The position numbers were made by a program, and so were the translations under genes. The notes beneath the pieces were generated by a model. The model was not told where the DNA came from and made no database searches. It worked only from the letters and a program-made list of their open reading frames with translations. Source: an uncultured Desulfobulbaceae bacterium (GTDB taxonomy: Bacteria > Desulfobacterota > Desulfobulbia > Desulfobulbales > Desulfobulbaceae). Taken from it: DNA of 64,000 nt. Shown one piece after another: positions 55,940 through 64,000 of this stretch. Numbering within the stretch: the stretch's first letter is position 1; the number at the start of each line of letters is the position of its first letter. The stretch covers positions 1-64,000 of the forward strand of contig CAMYLK010000013.1 of the NCBI GenBank assembly GCA_947259225.1. Direction: 5' to 3'.

Positions 55940-57861
55940 ATGATTAATTTTCAATCGAAAAGTTTACGGGCAAGGCTCATGATTCCAATATCATGTGTTG
56001 TCATAGCTATTATAGCCTTGATCAGCTTTGTACTCATATGGAGCGAAAAAAATGCACTTCAAGATGTTGCCAGTAATGTCTCGGTCCTTGCTGAAGAAGT
56101 GAAAGATCAGCAGGAAACTTCAGTGCAAGAAATAGAAACCGGTCAGATCAAGGTTGCTGAAAATTCACTGAACACCAAGGCAGAAAGCATGGCCAACCTT
56201 GTTGCAGGTCTTGCACCAACAGTCATCCTGACTTTTGATTATGATGTACTTGACGATTATTGCTTTGCCCTCTCTCAGGACCCCGATATAGTACTAGCCT
56301 ATTTCACCGACAGCTCCGGCCAGCTGCTCACTTCATTTCGTAATGAAACAGACCAAATGCTTTTATCGCTCGTCAATGACGCGGAAAGCCTTTCACTTGA
56401 ACAGTTAAAAGACCAGCTTATTTCACATGAAATGATTTTGAATGTGTCGAAAGAAATTTTTCAGGACCAGGAAGTATTAGGCGGTGTCACTATCCTTGTC
56501 TCTCGTGCCGCCGCGCAAAAACAGGCTGAAAGCATTAAGTCAGAATTTAACGCTATGACTGTAAGCGTCGGCACCCTTTTTGATTCCCTCCAGCAGGGAG
56601 TTAAGGAACAGGTGCAAAGTGCTACCAGAAAAAGTATCTGGATATCAGAATCGTTGGTGTTATTTTCCTGACCCTCGCCTTTGCCCTTCTCATTGACCGC
56701 CTGATCATCGGACCGGTTAAAAGTGTAATGGATGTTATTGGTGAATTGGCTGAAGGACACGTTTCAGAAAGACTGCACCTGACCCGTGAAGATGAAATTG
56801 GTAAAATGGGTGAGAGTATTGATTCATTCAGCGAGAACCTTGAAAAAGAAGTGCTCGGATCGCTGAACAAGCTTGCAGATGGAGATCTCACCTTCAAGGT
56901 TAAACCCAAAGATGAGCATGACATGGTTGGCACCGCCCTGTTAAAAATGTCAGAAAATCTTACGACGATTATACAACAAATCCAGGAGAATGCGTCGGTC
57001 TTAACCAACTCCTCCGAAAACCTGTCTGGCATTTCTTCTCAGCTAGCTGCCGGTTCTGAAGAGGTTTCGGCCCAGGCTTCCAATGTTGCAGCTTCAACTG
57101 AGCAGATAAACGTCAGTTCCCATGATATTACCATCACAGCTGAGAAAATGTCTCATAACATGCAGACTCTATCAGATGTAACCAGAAAAATTGCTGACGA
57201 GGTAGGTGAAATTGGCAGCAAAGCAAGCGAGGGATCAAATATAAGCTCTAATGCCATCCAAACTGTTCAAAATGCTATTGAAACAATTACCTCTCTCCAG
57301 GAAGCCGCCGGCGAAATAGGTATAACCACTGCAACGATTGAAGAAATTACCGAGCAGACGAAGCTCCTTGCCTTAAACGCCACTATCGAGGCTGCCCGTG
57401 CAGGAGATGCCGGCAAAGGTTTCGCGGTTGTTGCCGGCGAAGTCAAGGAATTGGCTAAACAAAGTTCCGATGCTGCAGAAAATATTTCTGCTCTTATTAA
57501 AGATGTCCAGGACAAGACGGAAAATGCAGCTGCAGCGATCAGTCAGGTATCGACTATCATTAAGCAGCTCAATGAAGCTTCTGAAACAATAACCCAGGCT
57601 GTGAATAACCATACCCATGAGACGGAAAATATGATTTCCGTCGTTTCTGACTCAAATAAAGGAGCCACTGAAGTCACGGAAAGTATTATCTCTCTGGCAA
57701 AGGGTGCGAATGAAGTTGCCTCGAACATCCAGGGTGTCAGCACTGGTGTCGAAGACAGCAGTAAAGGAATCAAACAGGTAAGTGAATCCTCAGAAGAGCT
57801 TGCCACTCTTGCAGCCCAACTTCAATCACTGGTGGACAAATTTAACCTGTCAAAAACTTAA
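55940..57861 (+). pseudogene. Methyl-accepting chemotaxis protein, frameshifted
   Basis: A chemoreceptor broken by one base. The first part (55940-56670) has a membrane helix (about residues 12-32) and a periplasmic sensor domain, then runs into a stop. From about 56629 the other frame continues with the second helix (IVGVIFLTLAFALLI), a HAMP domain and the signalling tip (TKLLALNATIEAARAGDAGKG), ending at 57861. The break coincides with a run of five A (56629-56633). Adding one A restores a frame of about 640 residues. This could be a sequencing error, a true mutation or phase variation. The ATG at 55940 has AAGG upstream; GTG at 55931 is in frame. Confidence 0.9.
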
Positions 57862-58117
57862 ATAATATTCGCAGAAAAAACATAACAGTTGTGCAATCTT
57901 TGTGGCAATTCAGATGACTGCAATGCTTAACATTCTGTTATTATTATTTTTTAAAAAATGTTTATTTCTTTCTTGCTGATTAAAACCATAAGGTATTGTG
58001 ATATATAATTTTACGTACACTGAAAAGTTTATCTCAGAACTTGCAAAAGGTTATACTTAAGATCATAATAAAAAGTATATATTATTAAATAATTGTTGAC
58101 TCAAAAAAGGGGGAGCA

Positions 58118-58480
58118 ATGAGCAAGAAAATATTAACTGTAGATGATTCGCCAAGTGTGCGTAAAATGGTTGAATTCAGCCTGAAGTCCAAGGGGTATGT
58201 CATGGGTTCGGCCGGTGATGGACTGGAAGCGCTGGATGTCATGGCCAATGAAGCTTTTGATGCCATTATCCTTGATGTCAACATGCCGAACATGAATGGC
58301 CTGGAGTTTCTAGAAAAAGTGAAATCTGACAGTGCTTTTGCCGCCATTCCCGTCATCATGCTGACAACCGAAGGTCAGGACGAGGACCGTGACAAGGCGA
58401 TGTCGCTTGGAGCAACAGATTATATAGTAAAACCATTTAAACCGACACAATTGCTCAGCCTGCTGGAAGAAATTCTGTAA
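58118..58480 (+). CDS. cheY: CheY-like response regulator
   Basis: A 120-residue single receiver domain. The acidic pocket is DD in LTVDDSP (9-10), the phospho-Asp is Asp53 in IILDVNMPNMNG, Thr in IMLTTEG, and Lys in YIVKPFKPTQ. The strong site AAGGGGGAG precedes the ATG. It is followed by an Hpt-GAF protein and CheA, so it most likely receives phosphate from that pathway. The role of its output (motor or otherwise) is unknown. Confidence 0.93.
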   Translation: MSKKILTVDDSPSVRKMVEFSLKSKGYVMGSAGDGLEALDVMANEAFDAIILDVNMPNMNGLEFLEKVKSDSAFAAIPVIMLTTEGQDEDRDKAMSLGATDYIVKPFKPTQLLSLLEEIL

Positions 58481-58568
58481 CCACAGGGCTGAATATTTTT
58501 TTCAACTGTATCGGCGACTTACTTTTGAACCCTCTTTACAAAGATTAATATTCACAAGGTACATTTTT

Positions 58569-60062
58569 ATGTCTGACCAGAAAGATGTTCAAGACCTTGA
58601 CTACCAGATATTGAAACAGATGCTGCAGGACTTTCTCGAAGAAGTTGTTGATTTGCTGGACCAGTTGAACCTCAACCTCATTCAACTCGAAGGCGAGCCA
58701 GAAAACGAAGAATATATCAGCCAGATATTCCGACTTGTCCACACCATAAAGGGCTCTGCCGGTTTTGCCGGACTTGATGAAATGAGCACAATCGGCCACA
58801 AAATGGAAGAAGTCTTCGGGATGGTCCGCAAAGGCACCTGCTCCGTGTCCCCTTCTCTTCTCGATGCTATGTTTGAAGGCATGGAAAAGTTGTCAGGCCT
58901 TCGCGACATGGCAGCAAATGATGACTGGTCACCTGTTGATATTTCTGACATTCTGGGCAAGCTCGATCAGGTAACCGGCATGACTGCTGAGTCACCCCAG
59001 GCAGATGTAACTCCAGAAGCAATACCGGCAGCAGGTACAGATTCCATACCCCCACATGAATTACTTGATGTTTACAAGTCCGGTTATGACCAGCTCTCAG
59101 CCCTAAAGCACCTTGTCTATTCCTCAATTCACCTTAAGGATCCGGAATCACTTGCTGTTCTTTTTTCAAAGCAGATAAAAAAGAAAATGTCTCCGGAGAC
59201 AAATGGAATATGGCTCCTGAATGATCAAGGTAAGGTGGAGGAGATAACTCGAGACGGCGAGCTTGTACCGCCGAACATCAGAACGGTCCTGGATGTGGAT
59301 TCTTCTGAGGTCCTGAAACGGGTTTTGGTTGATCAACTTGTTGTATGGTCTTCAAGCCTTCCCGATGTAAAGGAAATCCTGCCGGACTTTGAATCCCCTA
59401 TGATCATCCCTCTTAAAGCGCAGCCGAAGGCATATGGTTTCCTGGTTCTGGACCCTGAAGAATCTGCCGAAGTCGAAGTCTACCAGTTTGTCGGTCAATT
59501 CGCTGCCATGATGCTCAACATTTCCAAACTGCATAATAAAGTTGAACAGCAGCGGCAGGAACTTGACGAAATGACAGCATTGCTCTTCAGACAGAACGCA
59601 ATTCTATCCTCTCTCTACCATGTTGAACTTGCCCTGATGAATATTACAAATCCCGTAGACCTCTGTCGTATTGTTGCCGAGGCATTTGTGCACGACCTTG
59701 AAACACGAAGTGCGGCTATTTTCCTTAAAGACGATGCCTATGATCTGAAAGGCATATGGGGCAGCGGTGGATTGGAAGGTATAGAAACACTCACCTTCCC
59801 TATTGATACTATCGAACCCTTTAAGCAATGTCTTGAGTCCGGGCGGATAGTTTCTCATAAAGATAACGCAGATGTTTTGCAGGTTGGTTCTTACAAGCTG
59901 GACAACTGGATTATAATGGGACTCAAAGGAAGAGAAACCACTCATGGCTTAGTGATAGCAGAGCTTGACGTTGATGACGTTACGGATTCCATGTCCATCC
60001 TGTCAAACTACTCAGGGATATTGTTGGACAACCTGATCCTGCAGGATCAGGTTGAACTTTAA
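58569..60062 (+). CDS. Hpt-domain protein with two GAF-like domains
   Basis: A 497-residue soluble protein. An N-terminal Hpt/CheA P1-like domain (about 1-125) carries the phospho-His in VHTIKGSAGFAGL (His58). A linker is followed by two GAF-like domains (about 170-325 and 335-497) joined by a coiled helix (KVEQQRQELDEMTALLFRQ). It has no kinase or receiver domain, so it must exchange phosphate with other proteins, most simply CheA, CheY or the REC-DUF4388 pair around it. ATG at 58569 with AAGGTAC upstream. Confidence 0.85.
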   Translation: MSDQKDVQDLDYQILKQMLQDFLEEVVDLLDQLNLNLIQLEGEPENEEYISQIFRLVHTIKGSAGFAGLDEMSTIGHKMEEVFGMVRKGTCSVSPSLLDAMFEGMEKLSGLRDMAANDDWSPVDISDILGKLDQVTGMTAESPQADVTPEAIPAAGTDSIPPHELLDVYKSGYDQLSALKHLVYSSIHLKDPESLAVLFSKQIKKKMSPETNGIWLLNDQGKVEEITRDGELVPPNIRTVLDVDSSEVLKRVLVDQLVVWSSSLPDVKEILPDFESPMIIPLKAQPKAYGFLVLDPEESAEVEVYQFVGQFAAMMLNISKLHNKVEQQRQELDEMTALLFRQNAILSSLYHVELALMNITNPVDLCRIVAEAFVHDLETRSAAIFLKDDAYDLKGIWGSGGLEGIETLTFPIDTIEPFKQCLESGRIVSHKDNADVLQVGSYKLDNWIIMGLKGRETTHGLVIAELDVDDVTDSMSILSNYSGILLDNLILQDQVEL

Positions 60063-60191
60063 TTCATAGATTAGCTGAAAACCCAGGGGATTATATATTA
60101 CATGCGGTACAAATACACTCCTCAGTCGACCAATGTGCTATTCATTGTCCGTTACTTTCTTTTGAAAAGCCAGGTGAACAAGGGGTGAGTG

Positions 60192-60857
60192 ATGGACAAG
60201 GTTCTCATTGTAGACGATGATGAGCAACTCTTGCTGATCCTTACGGAAATATTGGCAAAATATAAACAAAAATTTGAAACCGTAGCAGTGAAGAACGGCT
60301 TTGAAGCCATACAGGAACTCCAGCAGCATAAATTTGCTCTTGTTGTTTCAGATCTCTATATGCCAAGAATCAACGGACTGGTTCTCCTGTCATATATGTC
60401 AAAAAATTTTCCTCATATCCCCTGTATTATAATGACAGGACATGGGACCTCGGAAATGCGGGACCGGCTTGAGAAAAAAGCCACTTCATATATTCAGAAA
60501 CCATTCGCAGTTACTGAATTGGCAGACCTGATTCTTGAAACACTTGGTCAGGAACAAAACCTCCTTGGAACTATGGACGGGGTTTCTATCACTGGTTTCC
60601 TCAAACTTGTTGAGTCGGAATCAATGACCTGCCTTTGTGAAATACAATCAGAGAAAGGTGAAACCGGCTATCTTGTTTTTGAAGGCGGCACCCTGAACAA
60701 TGCTTTTTATGATAACCTGCGCGGGCAGGAAGCTGCTGTTGAATTGTTTAAAATGGACAGGATAAAGATAAAATTCAGGAAACCTCCAAGAAAGAAGTTT
60801 CCCCGAAAAATAACGAAAAGTATCAAAAGCTTGCTCAGGGAAGCTGTTGAATCATAG
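60192..60857 (+). CDS. Response regulator with DUF4388 output domain (first copy)
   Basis: A 221-residue protein. The receiver domain (1-118) has DDD at 8-10, phospho-Asp54 in VVSDLYMPRING, and the Thr and Lys in IMTGHGT and IQKPF. A DUF4388/PATAN-type domain follows (about 125-215; GVSITGFLKLVESESMTCLCEI, GYLVFEGGTLNNAFYDNLRGQEAA). DUF4388 domains are thought to bind other signalling proteins. ATG at 60192 has AGGGG seven bases before it; an adjacent GTG at 60189 is in frame. It is a close relative of the next gene. Confidence 0.88.
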   Translation: MDKVLIVDDDEQLLLILTEILAKYKQKFETVAVKNGFEAIQELQQHKFALVVSDLYMPRINGLVLLSYMSKNFPHIPCIIMTGHGTSEMRDRLEKKATSYIQKPFAVTELADLILETLGQEQNLLGTMDGVSITGFLKLVESESMTCLCEIQSEKGETGYLVFEGGTLNNAFYDNLRGQEAAVELFKMDRIKIKFRKPPRKKFPRKITKSIKSLLREAVES

Positions 60858-60871
60858 GTTTGGAGTTGCAT

Positions 60872-61546
60872 GTGAAAACAGTGCTCATAGTAGATGACAG
60901 TTCCATGCTTTTAAACTACCTCGAAACCTCTTTTGCTCAATATGAGGAAGAGTTCGAAACTGTTTTTGCCAAAGACGGCATGGAGGCCATTGAAATAATA
61001 AAAAGCAGTGAAATCTCCCTGCTGGTAACAGATCTTCAGATGCCGAGAGTCGACGGGCTGGGGCTGCTGGCCTATACCCACAAATATCATCCAAAGATAC
61101 CGTGTATTGTCATGTCTGCGCACGGCACCCCGGCATTAATAGAAAATTTGCAATCTGACATTCTGCAGTTTATCGAAAAACCTTTCAAGTCCGAAGATCT
61201 TGCCAGTGCTATTGTCTCGGCATTGCAGGAAGACCGGCCAGAGGGTTCCCTTTCCGGTATTTCCATTGCCAACTTTCTGCAGATGATCGAAATGGAACAG
61301 AAAACCTGTTTATGTGAAGTACAGTCTCCCGGCGAACCGACAGGTTTTTTCTACTTTAACGGTGGCGAACTGCATCATGCTGTCTATGGTGAGTATAAAG
61401 GCGAGGAAGCGGCCATCAAATTAATACATGTTGAAAACCCCACCATAAATTTCAAACAAGTTCCGAATAGACCTATCCCCAGGGCTATTAATCGTGAACT
61501 GACCGGTTTACTCCTTGAAGCAATGAAGAAAAAAGATGAAGAGTAA
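60872..61546 (+). CDS. Response regulator with DUF4388 output domain (second copy)
   Basis: A 224-residue protein with the same layout as its neighbour: receiver (1-118) with DD at 8-9, phospho-Asp54 in LVTDLQMPRVDG, IVMSAHGT and IEKPF. DUF4388 follows (about 125-210; GISIANFLQMIEMEQKTCLCEV, GFFYFNGGELHHAVYGEYKGEEAA). I place the start at GTG 60872, which has GGAG six bases upstream and aligns with the first copy; the frame is open from a TTG at 60860. The two genes probably arose by tandem duplication. Confidence 0.87.
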   Translation: MKTVLIVDDSSMLLNYLETSFAQYEEEFETVFAKDGMEAIEIIKSSEISLLVTDLQMPRVDGLGLLAYTHKYHPKIPCIVMSAHGTPALIENLQSDILQFIEKPFKSEDLASAIVSALQEDRPEGSLSGISIANFLQMIEMEQKTCLCEVQSPGEPTGFFYFNGGELHHAVYGEYKGEEAAIKLIHVENPTINFKQVPNRPIPRAINRELTGLLLEAMKKKDEE

Positions 61547-61581
61547 GACTGGTAGCCGACAAGAGTGCAAGAGGTAAAACC

Positions 61582-64000
61582 ATGAGCGATAGTAAAGAAA
61601 CACTTGATGACCTGCTGCTTAATGATCCTGAAATGGTAGAGTCGTTTGTTGCCGAAGCCAAAGAACATCTGGAATCAATTGAAGATGATTTTCTCTCCCT
61701 GGAGCGCCAGAAGGACAATCCGGACCAGTCCCAGCTTGACAAAGTTTTCCGTGCTATTCATTCAGTAAAAGGTGCCGCCGGTTTTCTGGGGCTGAATAAA
61801 ATGTCCGAGCTTGCGCACACCATGGAAGCATTGCTGACAAAAATGCGTTCGGGAAAAATACTTCCGGAAACCGAATATATAGACAGCCTGCTTGCCGGAG
61901 TGGACCTTCTCTCAACCATGCTTCAGAATATTCAGCAGAGTAATGAAGTTGATATAGCTCTGGTACATGAACAAATAGCAACGTATCACGAAAACATATC
62001 AGAAATGGAAGAAATTAAAGGCGAAGAGAAGCCCCCGAAAAAACAACCGAAAAAGAAAGCCCAAAAAGCTCAGGAAAAAAAAGAAGAAGCAGCGAAAGAA
62101 CCTTTTCTGCCTACTGAAAAAGTCGATTTTGATATTGGCAGTACAGTTCGTATCAATATCGACCTGCTTGACAAACTCATGGTGCAGGCAGGAGAGCTTG
62201 TTCTCATCCGCAATCAGCATCTACTGACAGTTGATGAGTCGGATCCTGTTTCCCGTTCCATCGCGCACAGATTGGACCTGATTACCAGCGAACTGCAGGA
62301 AACCATCATCAACACCAGGATGCAGCCTGTGGGAAAAGTTATTGATAAATTTCCGCGTGTTGTTCGCGATCTCGGTAAAAGCCTCGGCAAGCAGATCCAG
62401 ATTAACATTACCGGCAGCAACGCGGAACTCGACAAAACAATACTGGAATCCTTAACTGACCCCCTTACCCACATTATAAGGAACTCGTGCGGACATGGCA
62501 TCGAAACTCCGGAAGAAAGGGTAAAGGCCGGAAAACCGAAAACCGGTCATATAAGTATCTCGGCCTATCATGAAGCCGGCAGGGTGAATATCAAAATTTC
62601 AGACGACGGCATGGGTGTCGACACAGAGCACATAGCTAAAAAAATCACAGAGAAGGGCTTGAAATCTGAAGCAGAACTTGAACAGATGAGTCAACAGGAT
62701 ATCCTCAACCTTGTTTTTCTGCCAGGTTTCAGCACAATGGATTCCGCAGACGGTATTTCAGGCCGTGGTGTGGGTATGGATGTCGTCAAGACAGGAATCG
62801 AGAAGCTGGGAGGTTCATTTGATTTTGAATCCAAGGCCGGTGAAGGAACAACCATTCTCCTCAGGCTTCCCCTGACTCTGGCAATCATCCCATCCCTGAT
62901 TGTCACCTCCGGTAATCAACTTTACGCTGTCCCTCAGGTCAGCCTTGTTGAACTTGTCAGCCTGTATGACGATGAAATCCTGACGCAAATTGAGCGTGCT
63001 GATGACCATGAGGTCTATCGCCTCAGAGATCGACTGCTGCCTCTTGTTCGCTTATCTGAAGTTCTCGTAAGACCACAGCTTTTCGATAGAGATTTCAGAG
63101 CAAAAACTGCAGAAAAATACTACCAGGAAAACCTCAATATTCGTAAAGAACTCATTGAGAATGGGATGAGTGAAGACAACATTACCCTGGAAAAATCTCT
63201 GAACATTGCAGTGCTCAAAGTTGGGGCAAACCATTACGGCCTGATCGTCGACGAGATACTTGGTACCGAGGAAATAGTTGTAAAACCACTGCATACCACC
63301 CTCAAATCGATTGGTATTTATTCCGGGGCCACTATTATGGGCAGCGGTAAAACAGCTCTTATACTTGATGTTGGCGGCTTGGCCCGTCACACCGGCATAA
63401 CTCTTGCCGAGAGAATAACGGCAGACCGTGAAAAGGATTTCAGGGGGGATGACCTGCAGTCTGTTCTCCTGTTCAAATCCGGCCCGAAAGAACAATTTGC
63501 CCTGTCATTGCCGCTTATACGACGTATTGAACCCATCGCCATGACGGATGTCGAGGTAATTGGTGACAAGGAATATATAACAGTAGACGGCGTTTCCACG
63601 CTCATCCTCAAGCTCGAAAATATACTGAATGTCTCGCCCATAGAAAAACAAGAAAAAATGTTCCTTATTCTGCCGAGAAACCTGAGGCGGCCTGTAGGCA
63701 TCCTGATGTCCAGTTTTATAGATGTTGTTGATACAACAGTTGAGCTTGATGTTGAAAGTTACCAGGCAGACGGACTGCTTGGTACTGCTATAATGAACGA
63801 CATCATGACCCTGTTCCTTGATTTTTACAGGCTGGTTGAGATTATCGAACCTGAATATTTTGGAGATCGGCAAATTCTGTCATCAGAACCTGCAGGTTCT
63901 GAAGCTGTACAGGCTGTAAGGGTTCTCCTCCTTGAAGATATTTCTTTTTTCAGACACCTGATCAAGGGATACCTCGAAACCGAAGGATACCAGGTGACAG
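61582..64000 (+). CDS. cheA: CheA-type histidine kinase with C-terminal receiver (partial)
   Basis: Chemosensory kinase running off the window; at least 806 residues are visible. P1/Hpt (1-110) has phospho-His60 in IHSVKGAAGF. A Lys/Glu-rich linker (about 150-180) precedes P3/P4 (about 185-430; MDKLMVQAGELVLIRNQ-like NIDLLDKLMVQAGEL, GRGVGMDVVKTGIEKLGG). Two CheW-like regions follow (about 435-600 and 605-760). A receiver begins at about 780 (VLLLEDISFFRHLI). The N-box reads IIRNSCGHGIE, where CheA usually has NSxDHGIE, so Asp is Gly here. AGAGG precedes the ATG. Confidence 0.93.
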   Translation, partial: MSDSKETLDDLLLNDPEMVESFVAEAKEHLESIEDDFLSLERQKDNPDQSQLDKVFRAIHSVKGAAGFLGLNKMSELAHTMEALLTKMRSGKILPETEYIDSLLAGVDLLSTMLQNIQQSNEVDIALVHEQIATYHENISEMEEIKGEEKPPKKQPKKKAQKAQEKKEEAAKEPFLPTEKVDFDIGSTVRINIDLLDKLMVQAGELVLIRNQHLLTVDESDPVSRSIAHRLDLITSELQETIINTRMQPVGKVIDKFPRVVRDLGKSLGKQIQINITGSNAELDKTILESLTDPLTHIIRNSCGHGIETPEERVKAGKPKTGHISISAYHEAGRVNIKISDDGMGVDTEHIAKKITEKGLKSEAELEQMSQQDILNLVFLPGFSTMDSADGISGRGVGMDVVKTGIEKLGGSFDFESKAGEGTTILLRLPLTLAIIPSLIVTSGNQLYAVPQVSLVELVSLYDDEILTQIERADDHEVYRLRDRLLPLVRLSEVLVRPQLFDRDFRAKTAEKYYQENLNIRKELIENGMSEDNITLEKSLNIAVLKVGANHYGLIVDEILGTEEIVVKPLHTTLKSIGIYSGATIMGSGKTALILDVGGLARHTGITLAERITADREKDFRGDDLQSVLLFKSGPKEQFALSLPLIRRIEPIAMTDVEVIGDKEYITVDGVSTLILKLENILNVSPIEKQEKMFLILPRNLRRPVGILMSSFIDVVDTTVELDVESYQADGLLGTAIMNDIMTLFLDFYRLVEIIEPEYFGDRQILSSEPAGSEAVQAVRVLLLEDISFFRHLIKGYLETEGYQVT

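Noticed and set aside
57862-58117. Possible sigma-54 promoter (TGGCA...TGCAA) before cheY
   Set aside because: The GG-to-GC spacing is 14 bases rather than 10, so it does not fit the -24/-12 consensus.
1-64000. tRNA, rRNA, CRISPR repeats, insertion sequences, prophage or defence genes
   Set aside because: Looked for on both strands; nothing convincing was seen, and genes are continuous housekeeping or signalling types without transposase or integrase motifs.

Overview
This window looks like chromosomal DNA of a Gram-negative (diderm), probably anaerobic bacterium of the Desulfobacterota (former Deltaproteobacteria). A Desulfobulbales-like genome is my best guess. The evidence is a heptose-LPS pathway (waaF, gmhB), an Mla-type outer-membrane lipid transport operon, and the rpiB-glyA-nrdR-ribD block. 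It also includes a clostridial/anaerobe-type ferredoxin-fused EtfA with EtfB and an acyl-CoA dehydrogenase, a phosphotransferase system without visible sugar permeases, and many large signalling proteins. Base composition is fairly even, by eye in the mid-40s % G+C. I saw no tRNA, rRNA, CRISPR array, transposase or prophage gene. The placement is inference, since no rRNA is present.

Layout. 1-4.6 kb holds housekeeping singles (thiD, a SlyD-type isomerase, a DksA/TraR zinc-finger protein, tag, a TMEM43-like membrane protein) and a gene-poor stretch ending in two hairpin terminators. 4.6-9.4 kb has a multi-GAF adenylate cyclase convergent with a large unknown helical protein. 9.9-13.9 kb carries small Cys-rich proteins, a shikimate kinase, cutA, coaX, an LD-carboxypeptidase and a two-TM unknown. 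13.9-19.7 kb (minus strand) is a YejA-like peptide-binding protein, tsaE, a YcaO-TPR protein, waaF and gmhB. leuC-leuD follow on the plus strand.

21.9-54.3 kb is almost entirely minus strand. It contains a PilZ/cyclic-nucleotide-binding protein, a DnaJ-type chaperone, ssb, an SPL-like radical SAM protein, rlmH, yqgE and then ribD-nrdR-glyA-rpiB. Next is the fatty-acid/phospholipid operon yceD-rpmF-plsX-fabH-[acd-etfB-etfA]-fabG-acpP-fabF, in which an acyl-CoA dehydrogenase/ETF module sits where fabD is usually found. Beyond it lie mlaEFDAC, then a tightly overlapping chain of hybrid kinase, two unknowns, ptsH, ptsI and thiL, and finally an acetolactate synthase and a CDP-alcohol phosphatidyltransferase.

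54.3-64 kb (plus strand) is a signalling region. It has a palindrome-rich regulatory stretch before an orphan PstS-like binding protein and a chemoreceptor interrupted by a one-base frameshift. Downstream are CheY, an Hpt-GAF protein, two tandem REC-DUF4388 proteins and a CheA-REC hybrid running off the window. Together the last genes look like one chemosensory phosphorelay probably not dedicated to flagella. No completely novel multi-gene system is evident. The strongest candidates for something unusual are the acd-etfBA insertion in the fab operon, the kinase-PTS-thiL chain, and the REC-DUF4388/Hpt-GAF chemosensory cluster.
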